Shown: piece after piece, positions 11,835 to 22,396 of the stretch | How positions within the stretch are numbered: position 1 is the stretch's first letter | How the letters are laid out: every line of letters begins with the position of its first letter | Assembly (NCBI GenBank): GCA_020912385.1 | Contig: CP087213.1 | Span: 62,001 to 126,000 of the forward strand | Direction: 5' to 3' | DNA from: Neofusicoccum parvum | Lineage: Eukaryota; Ascomycota; Dothideomycetes; Botryosphaeriales; Botryosphaeriaceae | DNA length: 64,000 nucleotides | The notes under the pieces: generated by a model | The model's database searches: none | Told to the model about the DNA's origin: nothing | The model's input: only the letters and a program-made list of their open reading frames with translations | Translations under genes and position numbers: made by a program

Positions 11835-13717
11835 ATGGTGGCCATAGCGCCGCGCAGTTGGGCGTCCCGCCTCTTGCTGCTTGTCGGTCTTCTTGTGCCG
11901 GTGTTCGGAGCGTCAAACGAGCCGTACGGCATCTCGTTTGACAATGACGGCAGTCAGTCCTGGGCCTTGATGATGTCGAGAGCAAGCCACTAATCGAAGC
12001 CTAGTCGGTCCCGATGGTCCGTGGACGTGTTTGGACGTGTCTACGGATTACCCTCAGCAGACAGTGCCCGTCTACCCAACTCTGCTGGAAACGCCTCTGC
12101 TCATCAACGCGACCACCTGTCAAGACCAGACAGCGCAGTGCCCTCTGCCCACGCTCAGCATGTGGACAGGATCAGGCGCGCATGACCTCGTCAACGATGA
12201 GAACAGCGCGGAATGGGATCCGTCCAAGCTGCAGTCTTTGAATGGCGGTTACGTGACAGACCTGATGGGGTTGCAAGGGAGCCTGCGCTACATCTCGCAG
12301 CGTTTCACATTTGGAACATCAGACGGAGAAAAGTACCTGGACGGCACAGCTACCGCCGTCGCGGACAACGTGACCGTGAGCTATCCGAACGGGAACTTCT
12401 ACACCTTAGGGATCGGCTATGTAAGTGCGTTCTCCGGTGTGTGCGGGAACAAGCTGCTGAACGTGGTAGATGTCTCTGTACGGCGGCGGCTCCTTCACTT
12501 ACGACCTACCCAACGGCACCGACTGGACACTGAAGCTTCAGCTCTACAACGGCTATAACCTGGGCGCATATCCATCGCTCAGCTACGGGCTGCATATGGG
12601 ATCCGCCCTGCACAACGTCAGCGGAAAACTGTTCCTGGGTGGCTATGACCGGGCGCGATGCATTGGTGAGCCAATTGCAGTGGAGCAGAACTCGACCTTC
12701 TCGCTCGCGGACATCTCTCTTGGCGTTGCTCAAGGCGGTTCCGCGTTCTTAAACAACACATCAAGCGCCACTGAGATTGATGGCCTGTTGCAAACAAACA
12801 CCTCCGCCAGCCTGCCTCTATCCACGCAGCCGGACCCGGGTCTCCCTTACCTTTACCTTCCCGGTGCAACCTGCGCCGCCATTGCCGCTTACCTCCCGGT
12901 CACTTACGATGCAGGCCTCGGGCTCTACCTGTGGAACACCAGCACCGATCAGTACAAAGACATCATAAGCTCGCCGCATTACCTTTCGTTCCACTTCCAT
13001 ACCTCCGGCTCGTCTGGCGCAACTCAATCAATCGACATCCCATTCGCGTTGCTCAACCTCACGCTGAACTGGCCCCTCGTGAGCACCGACACGCAGTACT
13101 TCCCCTGCCGGCCATACGACTCGTCGGACGACTCGCAGCCGTCTGTTGTCCTCGGCCGCGCTTTTCTCCAGGGTGCCCACCTCGCGCAGAACTGGGGCAC
13201 AGGCTACGTCTGGCTGGCGCAGGCCCCGGGCCCGTCCTTCGCGCAGGAAGATCTGAGAACGGTCGATTCGGATGCCACCTCCCTGACCAAGCTGCCCACC
13301 GCAGACCTGTGGAACTCGACGTGGGCGGAAGTGCTCACGCCCCTGAGCGGCAGCACGTCGGGCAGCAGCACGAGCAGCGACGGCAGCTCAGCATCTGGGG
13401 GGTCTGCCTCTTCTGCGTCTGCGACGGGCCAGGGGCTCTCGACGGGTGCAAAGGCTGGGATCGGCGTAGGTGCGGCGCTGGGAGGCATTGCGCTGATCGG
13501 GCTGGTGGCAGGGGCTCTGATTTGGAGGAGAAGGCGCCGTGATGCGGTGCCGAGACCGCCGGAAACAACACAGATTCCTAACGAGCCGTGGGCGCAGCAA
13601 ATGGCGCCGCAGGAGCTGCCGGCGGAAGAGAGGCAGGAGCTGCCAGTGCATGGCCACACTGTTGAAGAGCTTCAAGGACAGCCAAAGAGAGGGGAATTGC
13701 CGGCAAGATATGCATAA
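11835..13717 (+). CDS. Membrane-anchored aspartic-protease-like protein, catalytic motifs not visible
   Basis: Peptidase-A1-fold surface protein. Exons 11835-11952, 12005-12420 and 12470-13717 give 593 residues. Signal peptide SWASRLLLLVGLLVPVFGAS is followed by NDGIGPDGPW formed across intron 1. Later A1-type landmarks: GLHMGSALHNVSGKLFLGGYD (flap/FLGGYD region), LPYLYLPGATCAAIAAYLPV and PSVVLGRAFLQGAHL. After a Ser/Gly-rich stalk (SGSTSGSSTSSDGSS) comes a TM helix (GAKAGIGVGAALGGIALIGL) and a basic RRRRRRD stop-transfer, then a cytosolic tail rich in Pro/Glu/Gln. I see no DTG/DSG dyad where A1 enzymes have one, so it may be a non-catalytic relative, as several fungal members of this stalk-plus-TM type appear to be. 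Ends 81 bp from the convergent repeat-peptide gene. Confidence 0.85.
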
Positions 13718-13798
13718 TAGTCGGCGAATTAATAACGGCGAACAACGGGTGTCCTTATTTCAGAGTAGTATAGTCTTGTAGTATAGCCGCTTGTTCAC

Positions 13799-14260
13799 TC
13801 AGGCCTTCTTCCTTCCGTAGTCCCAATCGACGTCAGCTTCCGTGTCATCACTCCTCTTTCCGTAGTCCCAATCAACGTCAGCCTCCGCTTCATCGCTTCG
13901 CTTCCCATAATCCCAATCGACATTGGCCTCCGCTTCTTCCCCGGCACTCCTCTTCCCATAATCCCAATCGACGTTGGCCTCTGTCTCGTCCGCATCGGCG
14001 CTCCTCTTTCCATAGTCCCAGTCGACATCAGCCTCAGTTTCTTCGACCACAGCACTCCTCTTGCCGTAGTCCCAGTCGATGTCAGCTTGTGTCTCGTCCG
14101 CATCGACGCTCCTCCGCCCGTAATCCCAGTCGAGGTCGGCGTCAGACGTGGTGGATGCCGTGGAGGGAGCCTCCGCCGCATTAGGGTTGGTGACGGGGCT
14201 TGCAACGGCTCCGGTGGCGAGGAAGCCCATAAGGACACCGAGAGCAACAGTCGTCTTCAT
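13799..14260 (-). CDS. Secreted precursor with seven DWDYG-dibasic repeats (Kex2-processed peptide / candidate RiPP precursor)
   Basis: 153-residue intronless frame. Signal peptide MKTTVALGVLMGFLATGAVA and a short spacer are followed by seven units, each ending in DWDYG and a dibasic site: DLDWDYGRR, DIDWDYGKR, DVDWDYGKR, NVDWDYGKR twice, DVDWDYGKR and DVDWDYGRKKA at the C-terminus. Spacers are acidic and Ala-rich; two contain EAEA (GEEAEAN, DEAEAD), like the Ste13 trimming sites of yeast alpha-factor. Known families with this architecture are alpha-pheromone precursors, Kex2-processed repeat proteins and dikaritin (ustiloxin-type) precursors; a Tyr (and Trp) in the core suits oxidative cyclisation. 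It lacks the WC...PGQPCW pheromone core, and no UstY/DUF3328 oxidase is in the window. Start at 14260 chosen because the signal peptide begins there; an in-frame ATG at 14335 would bury it. Confidence 0.85.
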   Translation of the reverse strand: MKTTVALGVLMGFLATGAVASPVTNPNAAEAPSTASTTSDADLDWDYGRRSVDADETQADIDWDYGKRSAVVEETEADVDWDYGKRSADADETEANVDWDYGKRSAGEEAEANVDWDYGKRSDEAEADVDWDYGKRSDDTEADVDWDYGRKKA

Positions 14261-15525
14261 CGTGGCTGATAGAAAGGTTGACTGTCTGTCGTTAGCAATG
14301 CTTCGACGTTTGAGAATGCCGGAGATGACTTGCATGCGTCTTTTGCGGAGGTGTTGAGAGATGCTGACGGGAACGATGCGGGCTGCAGGTTGCTTTTTAT
14401 ATGTTGGGACCTCTCAACCTCACGAAACTCATGTTCTATGCACGGCGGCGCTGTTTCCTGTTTGAAAACGGTTATTATGGAGTCGGAGATAGCGTGCTCG
14501 GTACGGATCCTCAGTGAAAGGCGAGTCCCGCTCGTCCCCGCCAACCACGGTTCGCTCTGGATCTCGAGCGCCTCTGACTGGGGCCTTTTCCTGGACCACC
14601 TGCGGTGAGCCATATATTACCTTGAGGGCTATTTTGATTGAGGTTCAAAATCGCCTCAATGGCGAGATCTGGACCCGGGGCAAGATTGCGTCATACTCTC
14701 CACCTCACACCATAACAGGCAAATCGAGGGTTAACGGCACCAGCCACCAACTCCAGCGTCCCCATCTACTGTACGGAAAAATCTGATTTGGGATTCGATC
14801 CACTCGGACCTCGGGGTCACCCATCAAAATCCTTCAATACGCCGTCCCTCTGGTGTCGAGATTTGTCCAGCCATCGTCACAAGGCACTCTGAACAGTCTT
14901 ACTAAGCGTGTGAGACCAACCCCTTGTCTCCGTGAATCCTTCGGTATGTCGCCACCAACTTTTGAATAATGTAAGTTTGCCGCGCGTAGCGAGCGGTGAA
15001 TTGGCGGTTATGGCGGGCGCCATCTTGGATGGCAGCCTAGACATCATCTCGGCATTCGCCGGCTCTTCCGGGGTGATTCAAATCCCCGATGTTGGCAAAA
15101 TTGTCCAATCTGACACAACCATGCAGGACAGAGCTGAGGTGCAATGAAGAGCTTAAGTTGCGGTAAGTGTAAGACGATACGCCTTTCCGTAAACACCACT
15201 GACTTCAACCTAATTCTTACATAGATCATAGCCGACCTCTTCGTCCAGTCTGAGGTCCAGGCTAGGTACCATGCTACTGTTAACATTTTACATAATTTAT
15301 CCATTATGAGCTTGCTACAACATTCTACAGTCAAATTACCGCGTCAGAAACGACTGGCTCGTTCTGCCTTATGCGAGGATCCGCCCACAACCCCTCGGGT
15401 TAGCCTCCCATCTTTTCTTTCTGTCCAAGAAAGAGTCCCGCCGGTATCAATTAAGCTTGAAGTCATCATTCATGAATGGACAAGAGGAGCAGCCTACAAG
15501 CCTCCCCCTGGCCTCGCATCCTACA
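14261..15525. other. Intergenic stretch, promoter of the repeat-peptide gene
   Basis: About 1.27 kb upstream of the repeat-peptide gene and downstream of the GNAT gene (both minus strand). Only short frames without supporting features. No repeat or RNA gene recognised. Confidence 0.45.
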
Positions 15526-16257
15526 TCATTTTGCTTTTGAGCTCGGCTCCTTGAGCATGCACAGAAACTTGTACTCCTCGCCGTCAGGGAGCCATTTGGA
15601 CATATCGACCTCGTCGACAGGCTCGAAGCCTAGCTTCTTGTACAAGAAAGCGCCGTGTGGAGTCGCCTCAAGGTAAGCGGGCACGCAATCCTTCTCAGCC
15701 TGCTCGATACCCCATCTCACCAGCGCGGCTCCGATTCCTTTACCCTGGTGGTCCGGATGGGTGGCCAGGGAGGACAAGTCTGGGGGGCCAATCAGCTCGC
15801 TTCTCTCGCGCCACGCAACTCCAGAGCGCCACTTACACCAGAAGTTCTTGTTGTCGCCCAGGACACGCGCCTGCATTTCCTTCTGCAGCCGCATCTGCGC
15901 CTCGAACAGCTCGCGGTTCGCGCATCCAGGCACCTCGCCGGTGGGGTTGACGCTGCTCGACGCGTCGTCTTCGTTCGCCTCCGCCCCGTCCTTCGGCGGA
16001 GCGATCCACCCCGAGATCCCGGCGATGGACCCGTCGTCGGCGAGGATCTTGTGCATGATGAATCGGGGGTTGCCGAGGCGCTTGCGGAAGCGGCGGCGGT
16101 GGAATTCGGCCTCCCCGTCGGGTTGGGCGGGGTCGACCAGCCCCGGCGGAAACGTTGCCGTCCGCAGCGCGTCGTGCAGGAATGCAATCTTGTTCACCGC
16201 CATCGCCGCATCCATGTCATCTGCTGTGATAGGTAGAAGTTCGTAGGGCTGCTTCAT
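15526..16257 (-). CDS. GNAT-family N-acetyltransferase
   Basis: 243-residue single-exon acetyltransferase starting MKQPYELLPITADDMDAAM. The acetyl-CoA binding motif A is clear, SSLATHPDHQGKGIGAALV (Q-x-x-G-x-G), followed by motif B: YLEATPHGAFLYKKLGFEPV, near residues 165-225. Family members transfer acetyl from acetyl-CoA to small amines or protein N-termini; the substrate cannot be read from sequence. An in-frame ATG upstream at 16431 would add 58 basic, low-complexity residues; the inner start was preferred because the domain begins there. No operon-like partner. Confidence 0.9.
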   Translation of the reverse strand: MKQPYELLPITADDMDAAMAVNKIAFLHDALRTATFPPGLVDPAQPDGEAEFHRRRFRKRLGNPRFIMHKILADDGSIAGISGWIAPPKDGAEANEDDASSSVNPTGEVPGCANRELFEAQMRLQKEMQARVLGDNKNFWCKWRSGVAWRERSELIGPPDLSSLATHPDHQGKGIGAALVRWGIEQAEKDCVPAYLEATPHGAFLYKKLGFEPVDEVDMSKWLPDGEEYKFLCMLKEPSSKAK

Positions 16258-16446
16258 TGTGACTGTGTTGTGTTCATTGGTCTCTGTTGTTTTCTTTCTG
16301 TGGCCTTTTCTGCTCCGGGGGAGGCGACGTCTCTTTGTGAAGGAATTGATTTGATGATTTATTCTCACGGCGAATGTAGACATCGCGGATGCCAGCCTTA
16401 TATGTTGGTCTACGGAAGGCCAATGTTGCATTGTGGCGTTTTCGAC

Positions 16447-16708
16447 GTATTCGAAGGCGACTAGGCAGCAGTAAATGGCTTTTTTTTTTTTTTGCGAACT
16501 CCGACTTACGGTATTCAGGTCAAGTCGCCAATATTCGAAAGCGACAAGGCAGCAGTAAATGTTGTAAGCTTTTTTTCTTACTACAACTCCAACTTCCAGT
16601 ATCTAGGTCGAGTCGCTAGTATTTCAAGGAGACTAGGCAGCAGTAAATGTTGTGAGCCTTTTTTTTTTTTGGCGAACTCCGACTTGCGGTGTTCAGGTCG
16701 AGTCGCCT
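16447..16708. repeat. Three-copy tandem repeat of about 84-90 bp
   Basis: Copies at 16447-16530, 16531-16618 and 16619-16708. Each contains GGCAGCAGTAAATG (at 16464, 16548 and 16636), a T-rich tract, and CAGGTC(A/G)AGTCGCC/T. It lies in the region upstream of the GNAT gene. Copies are diverged by point changes and T-tract length. Confidence 0.85.
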
Positions 16709-17200
16709 GTGTTTGCGCCACCACTCCCAGCTATTGGTCGGAGCAGTACACACGAAGATCGGCTATCACCCACTTTCGGCAGGTGCATCGGAACTCGGGC
16801 ATGCTTGAATTCCGGTCGAGAGGCTGAGTGGCGCACGGCAATTGGTCGCAGGCATGAATTTCCTTCTACCTCTGGAGACGACAATTGTTTTCTGCATGGG
16901 CAAGTTGGGACTATTTGGAGAGAGAGACTGCTTATCACGTATAAGATACTAGCGTAATCACAATGAAACGTAATTTGGGCTACACCGACTAAACTTTTAC
17001 ACGCCATCACAGATAGTGGATAGGTATGTGACCTTCCTGGGTTACATTATTTAGGATAAATCACGCTTGATAGATCTATAAAGGGTCTAATTAACTATTA
17101 GGTGTTCGATCAGCAACAAGAACGCTCCAGTGTAGCGTAGCTCTTGCTCGAGCATCCTTTGTCTATAGTCATCAACAAACATCACCAACAAAGTCCGTGA
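16709..17200. other. Intergenic, nothing recognised
   Basis: About 490 bp between the tandem repeat and the 3' end of the homeobox gene. It becomes AT-rich after about 16920. No gene signature. Confidence 0.45.
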
Positions 17201-20089
17201 CTACGGACGTGAACGGAAAACACCAGAGCTACCCTTTTCTTCACCACGATCTATGGGGCCACCTTTCATGCCTGGCACAGTGTCGTCGTGGAGGAGTCCA
17301 ACGCCACGCTTGAATTCCCTCAGCCAGTCGGCGTTGTCAGCTGGGGTCTGATTCCACGGATCATCGCTAACGGGAGCAGGCATGGATCAGCGATTTCAGC
17401 TTTTCCTGAACGGCCAGCACTATTCACAGACACACGGACTACGGGATGGACTTACTCGTCAAACATGATCCATCGTGCCTGGTGTTGAAGTTCCTCATCG
17501 GTTGGTACATGGCTGTTCGGGTTGCGTGCAGACACGGTGCTCGCCACGAACCGGGACAGCTCTCTGGCAACGCGTCTGTAGCAGTTGTTGTCAGTGAGAA
17601 AGAACGGTGCCGCGTTTTCAACACCATTGCTTGTCCCGGAGCCAGGGGTAGAGCCAGTTGTTGTGCTGAACAAATTAGGAGACGCCGTGGGCGTAGGATT
17701 TGTGGGTGGAAAACTATCACTCAGCAACGCTGAGCTCATATCTGGTGCAATGATGGAGATGCGCTGTGTATCAGCATCGTCGGTCAGCTCATGCACTGAC
17801 GGACACTCGGCAGGTGCCAGATCCGCACGTTGGCGGAAAGGAGCAAGCCAGAGTGTTGAACCGTAGATCAGGCCTGTCAACAGCCTGACAAACGTCCCTG
17901 AGGGATCTGGTGACAAAGCTTCCATGCACTTTACAATGCTACATGCCTCACGCTGGAGCTCATCATCTCCCACATTCAGGTCCAGTAGTTTCGACGTATC
18001 GGTATATTCGTGAAGCTGAGCCTCCATGTTGCATGCTTCGAAGATGTTGTCTTTGCCGTGGATCTTCAAGTGAGTGATCCGAGACTTGGCAGCGCTTTTC
18101 ATGTGGCGGATCCGTGCCTGCTTGGTGATTTCTTCCGACGACATGAAAAGATCGCGCAGCCAGGACGGCGACGGTGTGGCAGGGTCTTGTGAAAGCATGT
18201 CCGAGCCAAATATAACACAGCAGGCTTCGTATTGAAGCTCCTGATCTGAAGGCCTGCAGTGCTTCGCGTTGAAGTAGTTCACTGCGAAATACTCGAGTTC
18301 CACCTGAATCAGCTCAAACGCACTGGTCGGCGATTCGGGTGGGCCTTGGTGCGTCGTAAACGGCCAGGGCGAGTTGCGCTCGTAATTAATGAGATCTGCA
18401 GCAAGTCATTAGCCGACACTAGGTAGGTGACACGTCAGAATGTTGCATACATGGAGGCATCGAATTCTCGACCATATCAAGCACGGGGTCCTCGAAGCCC
18501 CAGTCGCCCTGCCAGTCGGCAATTGTTTTTCCGTCTTTGAAGTGCTCAGCCAAATGGTCCACTCGGTCGGCCCAAGTGCTCAAGACCAAGCCGCAGAAGC
18601 CGCACCGAGAACGTATCTCTTGGATCTCGTACTTCCATTGCTCCATCGGCCACTTCATGAACTGAGCGTCGTGGACCAGCTTCAAATGCTGTTGAAGATG
18701 ATCTTTACGGTAGAACATTCGCTCGTCCAGCAGCCGCTCTTGGCAGGCGGCGTGGTTGTGTTTCATGAGGTGATCTCGACCCGGATCAACCTGCCCGCAA
18801 TAGACGCAAACCAGCTCTAAGTCGGTGTTCGTGGTCGTAGGGCCACACGGCGAGCACCACCATTGTTCTAGTGACAGGTGTAACGATTTTTCGTGCCGCT
18901 CCCAGTTGTGTTTTGTTTTGAATGTCTCCGTGCAGAAGGTGCACTGAAAGGTGTGGCACGCCTGAGACAGCGAGTTGACGCCATGGTTCTTGGTCTGGTC
19001 TACTGGCATCCGCCGCCTCCTGCGTTTGATGGGTTTCTTGAGGTAACCGAGGGATCTGAGTGAGGCTCGAGAAGTGTGTGAGTGAGCGAGAGAGAGAGAG
19101 CTTCCGCTGGAGCGTGAAGTGGTGCCTGCGCTGCTGGCAGGCGAAGCTTTGCACAGGCGTTCGAGGCCTCTATCGCTCGATTGGGTGGCTTGCTGGTTGT
19201 CTGGGTGTGATGAGAGACCGGATACTGCGCGCGCAATTGCGGTCACGCTGGCGGGTTCGTTTTCGGGTGGTGAGTTCTGCCACCTCTGGAGGGGATTCAT
19301 ATGCTCAAAAGGAGCAGGGGAGTCGCGCCGGCGGGGCACATCGAGAGATGGAGTGTCTGTCGACGGTGCGGATGGTGCAGGTGTTCGCTGGGATTGGAAC
19401 TTCATCCGCCGGCGGGAATTGGCGAACCAGTTTGTGATCTGTTGTTTGCTAAGGCCAGTCTGCCTCTCGATAGCTTCAAGGTCCCTTGTAGTAGGGTATG
19501 GTCGTTGAGAATGGTTCCAGAGCCAAGACTTCAAGACTTTGACTGACCCCGAGGAAAATCGCTTTCCGATCTTGGGAGGTGTGGTCAAGTCGGCACTGTG
19601 AACCTGCTTGCCGGCGGTGCCTTCGCCCTTCGGCAGATCAAGAAGAAATTCCGTAGGCTCGCCATTCTCTAGAGACAAGCTCGAGGAGGCGTTGTCTTGG
19701 TTTACGATACCCGGGAGGAGAGCTTGCGTGATACCGTCGTTAGAACTTTTTGACTGGCATGGTTGGCTCGAAGCCTGAGTGCAGACCAGGCTGGAGGCAG
19801 AGCCATCTCCTTGCCGTAGCAAAGAATCTTCGGATTGCGGCCAGTTACATGTCTCGGGCGCAAATAAAAAGGATTGTTCAGCGCCGACGTTGAAAATGCC
19901 GCGGCCGGGGTTGTGATCGAAATCAGGAACAGCGAGGTCGACGTCAAAAGCTGCCCTCAGCTCGTCAAGCGTTGTTTCGTCAAAATCCTGCGCCATATTC
20001 AACCAACCGGCCTTTCGGGCGGTCGGGCTTGCACAATGTTCAATGCGGGAGGGGGTTGGGCTTCGCGACAAAGGTTGAGAGGCATGCAT
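17201..20089 (-). CDS. TALE-type homeobox plus C2H2 zinc-finger transcription factor
   Basis: Nuclear DNA-binding regulator. Exons 20089-18451, 18395-17456 and 17366-17201 keep frame and give 914 residues. The homeodomain (about residues 180-230) has the three-residue-loop signature NHSQRPYPTTRD and helix 3 ITNWFANSRRR. C2H2-type fingers start near residue 380 (CTFCTETFKTKHNWERHEKS) with further Cys/His pairs: CVYCGQ, CQERLL...HLQQHLKLVH, CGFCGLV. Intron 1 joins NSMPP to YLINYERNSPWPFTT, and intron 2 joins WIMFD to DDDPWNQTPADN, both conserved blocks of this fungal family. Nuclear signal PIKRRRRRMP. The start is ambiguous: 20089 or the in-frame ATG at 19996 (MAQDFDETTLDELR). Targets unknown. 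Confidence 0.87.
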
Positions 20090-20491
20090 ACGTAGTAGGG
20101 TATCGTGGATCTCACAAATGCGAGACCGCCGGGCGACCCACTAAACTCATGTCAATTTCGCCCTTCCGCTGACTAGCGTATCTCCGGTGCTTGGTCGGGC
20201 TCGCGCGGGGCTCGGGATGCGGGGTAGCTGATTGGACCATGGGCCTCATCTGCTTTCCCCAACCAAAAGGGTACTAACGCGGACACTTGCCCTATTCGAT
20301 GGTGGGTCCGTGTGTAGATGTTGGTGAGTAACGGTGCACTGCTCCGGCGGTAGTGTTCACTTTGGCTGCGACTGCACGCTCAACCCCGCAGAAGCACCGG
20401 GCTGGGTTACGAGTGGCAGTTTCTCCACAAGCAGATGGGCAGACTTGGAAGGAACATCGGTGAATGGTTATTGTCGCAGATGATGCCATGT

Positions 20492-22396
20492 CTATAGTTT
20501 CGCACTCGGAGCATGTGGACCTCCCAGGCCAAAAACAATGCTCAAATCAGCTTCGCTTTGATCTTTCCAATCCTCCCGCTTCAGACTTGTTGCGCAGGAC
20601 TTCTCGAAAAACCACGCCTCTGTCACCAGTCTCGCCACTTCTTCTCCGTCACTCAACGAGTCGACAAGGAGCAGCAGTCCCTGCACAACGTCCACCAGGC
20701 CTTCCATGGCAGCGCGGGACTTGATCTCTGCCTCTTCCCTGGACGCTCCCTTGACTACAAACTCCAGGTCCGCCCACCAGCTTGCAATTTGGGCATGCTG
20801 CGACACAAACCTGCCTGACACTTTCACCTCCTCAAGCAGCATGGCTACCCAGGCTTCCATCGAAGTCATGACTTCCTTCCGGAGCCTTCCATGCAAAACC
20901 CTCAAAACAGTGTCATCTGCCATCATGTCTGTTGTGCCCTCCCAAATTGGCAAGACGTTTGCGTCACGATACAGCCGTGCAATATTGAACTGCATGTCGT
21001 CGTTCTCCAAGTATCCGACACCGCCCAGGCACTCCATGCATTCCTGCAGACCCGAGATGCTGGTCTTGGAGCAGTGTCCCTTGAGCGCCGGTGTCAACAG
21101 GCGCAGAAGGTTCTGTGCCATAGCAAGATCACAGACACCCGGAACCTTTCCCAATCCCCCACCACTTCCATGCTTCCTCCCAGTGAACAGCGCAATCTGA
21201 TCCTGCTCAGTCACTCCCAGCAGGCTGGCGACGAAGAAGGCAAACAGAACATTGACCCTGTATTCGACGTGCATCCGTGCGAGACTGCGCATGAAGGCGG
21301 TTCGCTCCCACAGCGGTCTCCGCCCAACCATTCTGACTTTCGTGAAGGCGCGCACGACCCCGAGCCCTCGGCCCCAGAGCCCTATCGCCGTGACACCGTT
21401 GTGGATGCGGGCGACATTGAGGACGGTGGCAATTTCTTTGGTCCCCCGACCTTCTTCGCCCACCAGCCAGGCCCGGACGCCCTTGAGCTCGAGCTCTGCG
21501 GTGGGCAAAGCCCTCGTGCCCAGTTTGCTCTTTAGCCGCTGGATGTGCACGCCGTTCAGCTCCGTGTCGTTTCCCAGGATGTCCTTTTGTTCCAGTGTCC
21601 TTTTCATGGGAGCGAAGAATGTGCTGATGCCCTTGGGTGTCTTCGCCAACATGACCATCATGTTGGCGTCCGTCGCGCTGCTGAACCACTTGAAACCATC
21701 AATGACCCAGGGACCCAGCTCACTCCCATCAGCAGCCTTGACGATGCGCGTACGGTCGGGGGTGTAGGTTGCCACGGTTTCCGTCATGCTCACATCGCTC
21801 CCGCCCGACCTTTCCGTCATCCACTGTCCCGTCGTCCATGCCACGTCGGGGTCCCTGCTGACCAGCCTTTCATACGCACTGCGTAGTACCACGAGCTGAT
21901 CTTCTGGCAGGTCTGGGTTGCTCAGATGCTTCCGGAACAGGCTCGCAACGCCGTCGACCATCAGCGTCGGGCAGTTGACCCAAGCCGCGCTGCCGCACCA
22001 GAGCGCGTACTTGGCAAAGTGATGCACGCGCGAGAATTCTCCGTGCAGGTTCTCGTACGGGATCGCGGCCATGCCCTCAGCGATCCCCAGGGCCTGGAGC
22101 TTCCGCCATCCCTCCGTGGTGATGAGCTCGTCGCGGCGGCGACCCCATGAGTCGAAAGTCTTGACGTAAGGCAGGTTGCGTTCAGCATCGAGGACCCAGT
22201 TGAGTACTTGCGGCGAGAGGACTTTGGCGCCGAACGTCGAAAGATCCGGGGCAATGGAGTCGCAGACGTCTTTGGGAAGGAACAGGTTCAGGGCCCGAGT
22301 CAAAGCGGCGTCGTCGTAAAACTGATTTAGTACGTTAGGCGGCGTTTGAAAGAAGCCGGCGCTGGAGCTTGAAGGTGCGTCCATCACGTGTCTCAT
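20492..22396 (-). CDS. AidB-like acyl-CoA dehydrogenase family protein with PTS1 (AKL)
   Basis: Flavin-dependent acyl-CoA dehydrogenase-fold protein of the AidB branch, 634 residues in one exon from 22396 (a second start at 22384 is 12 nt in; the frame stays open upstream to 22750). Hallmarks: QWMTERSGGSDVSMTE (FAD/substrate loop), WVIDGFKWFSSATDANMMVM, LKSKLGTRALPTAELEL, NVARIHNGVTA, QECMECLGGVGYLE and LPIWEGTTDMM. It ends PSAKL, a peroxisomal PTS1 signal, so it probably acts in the peroxisome matrix. It follows a crotonase gene with the same C-terminal tripeptide, suggesting a shared acyl-CoA degradation step. Substrate unknown. Confidence 0.9.
   Translation of the reverse strand: MRHVMDAPSSSSAGFFQTPPNVLNQFYDDAALTRALNLFLPKDVCDSIAPDLSTFGAKVLSPQVLNWVLDAERNLPYVKTFDSWGRRRDELITTEGWRKLQALGIAEGMAAIPYENLHGEFSRVHHFAKYALWCGSAAWVNCPTLMVDGVASLFRKHLSNPDLPEDQLVVLRSAYERLVSRDPDVAWTTGQWMTERSGGSDVSMTETVATYTPDRTRIVKAADGSELGPWVIDGFKWFSSATDANMMVMLAKTPKGISTFFAPMKRTLEQKDILGNDTELNGVHIQRLKSKLGTRALPTAELELKGVRAWLVGEEGRGTKEIATVLNVARIHNGVTAIGLWGRGLGVVRAFTKVRMVGRRPLWERTAFMRSLARMHVEYRVNVLFAFFVASLLGVTEQDQIALFTGRKHGSGGGLGKVPGVCDLAMAQNLLRLLTPALKGHCSKTSISGLQECMECLGGVGYLENDDMQFNIARLYRDANVLPIWEGTTDMMADDTVLRVLHGRLRKEVMTSMEAWVAMLLEEVKVSGRFVSQHAQIASWWADLEFVVKGASREEAEIKSRAAMEGLVDVVQGLLLLVDSLSDGEEVARLVTEAWFFEKSCATSLKREDWKDQSEADLSIVFGLGGPHAPSAKL

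Noticed and set aside
13799..14260. Alpha-type mating pheromone precursor
   Set aside because: Signal peptide and KR repeats fit, but Pezizomycotina alpha-pheromone cores carry Cys and a PGQPCW-like end; this core is DWDYG without Cys.
13799..16257. Dikaritin (ustiloxin-type) gene cluster
   Set aside because: The precursor architecture fits, but no DUF3328/UstY oxidase or tyrosinase is nearby; the GNAT and A1-like neighbours are not evidence of such a cluster.
17452..18303. Separate gene downstream of the homeobox regulator
   Set aside because: A consensus intron (18450-18396) joins it in phase to the homeobox/C2H2 frame and the sequence continues the same protein.
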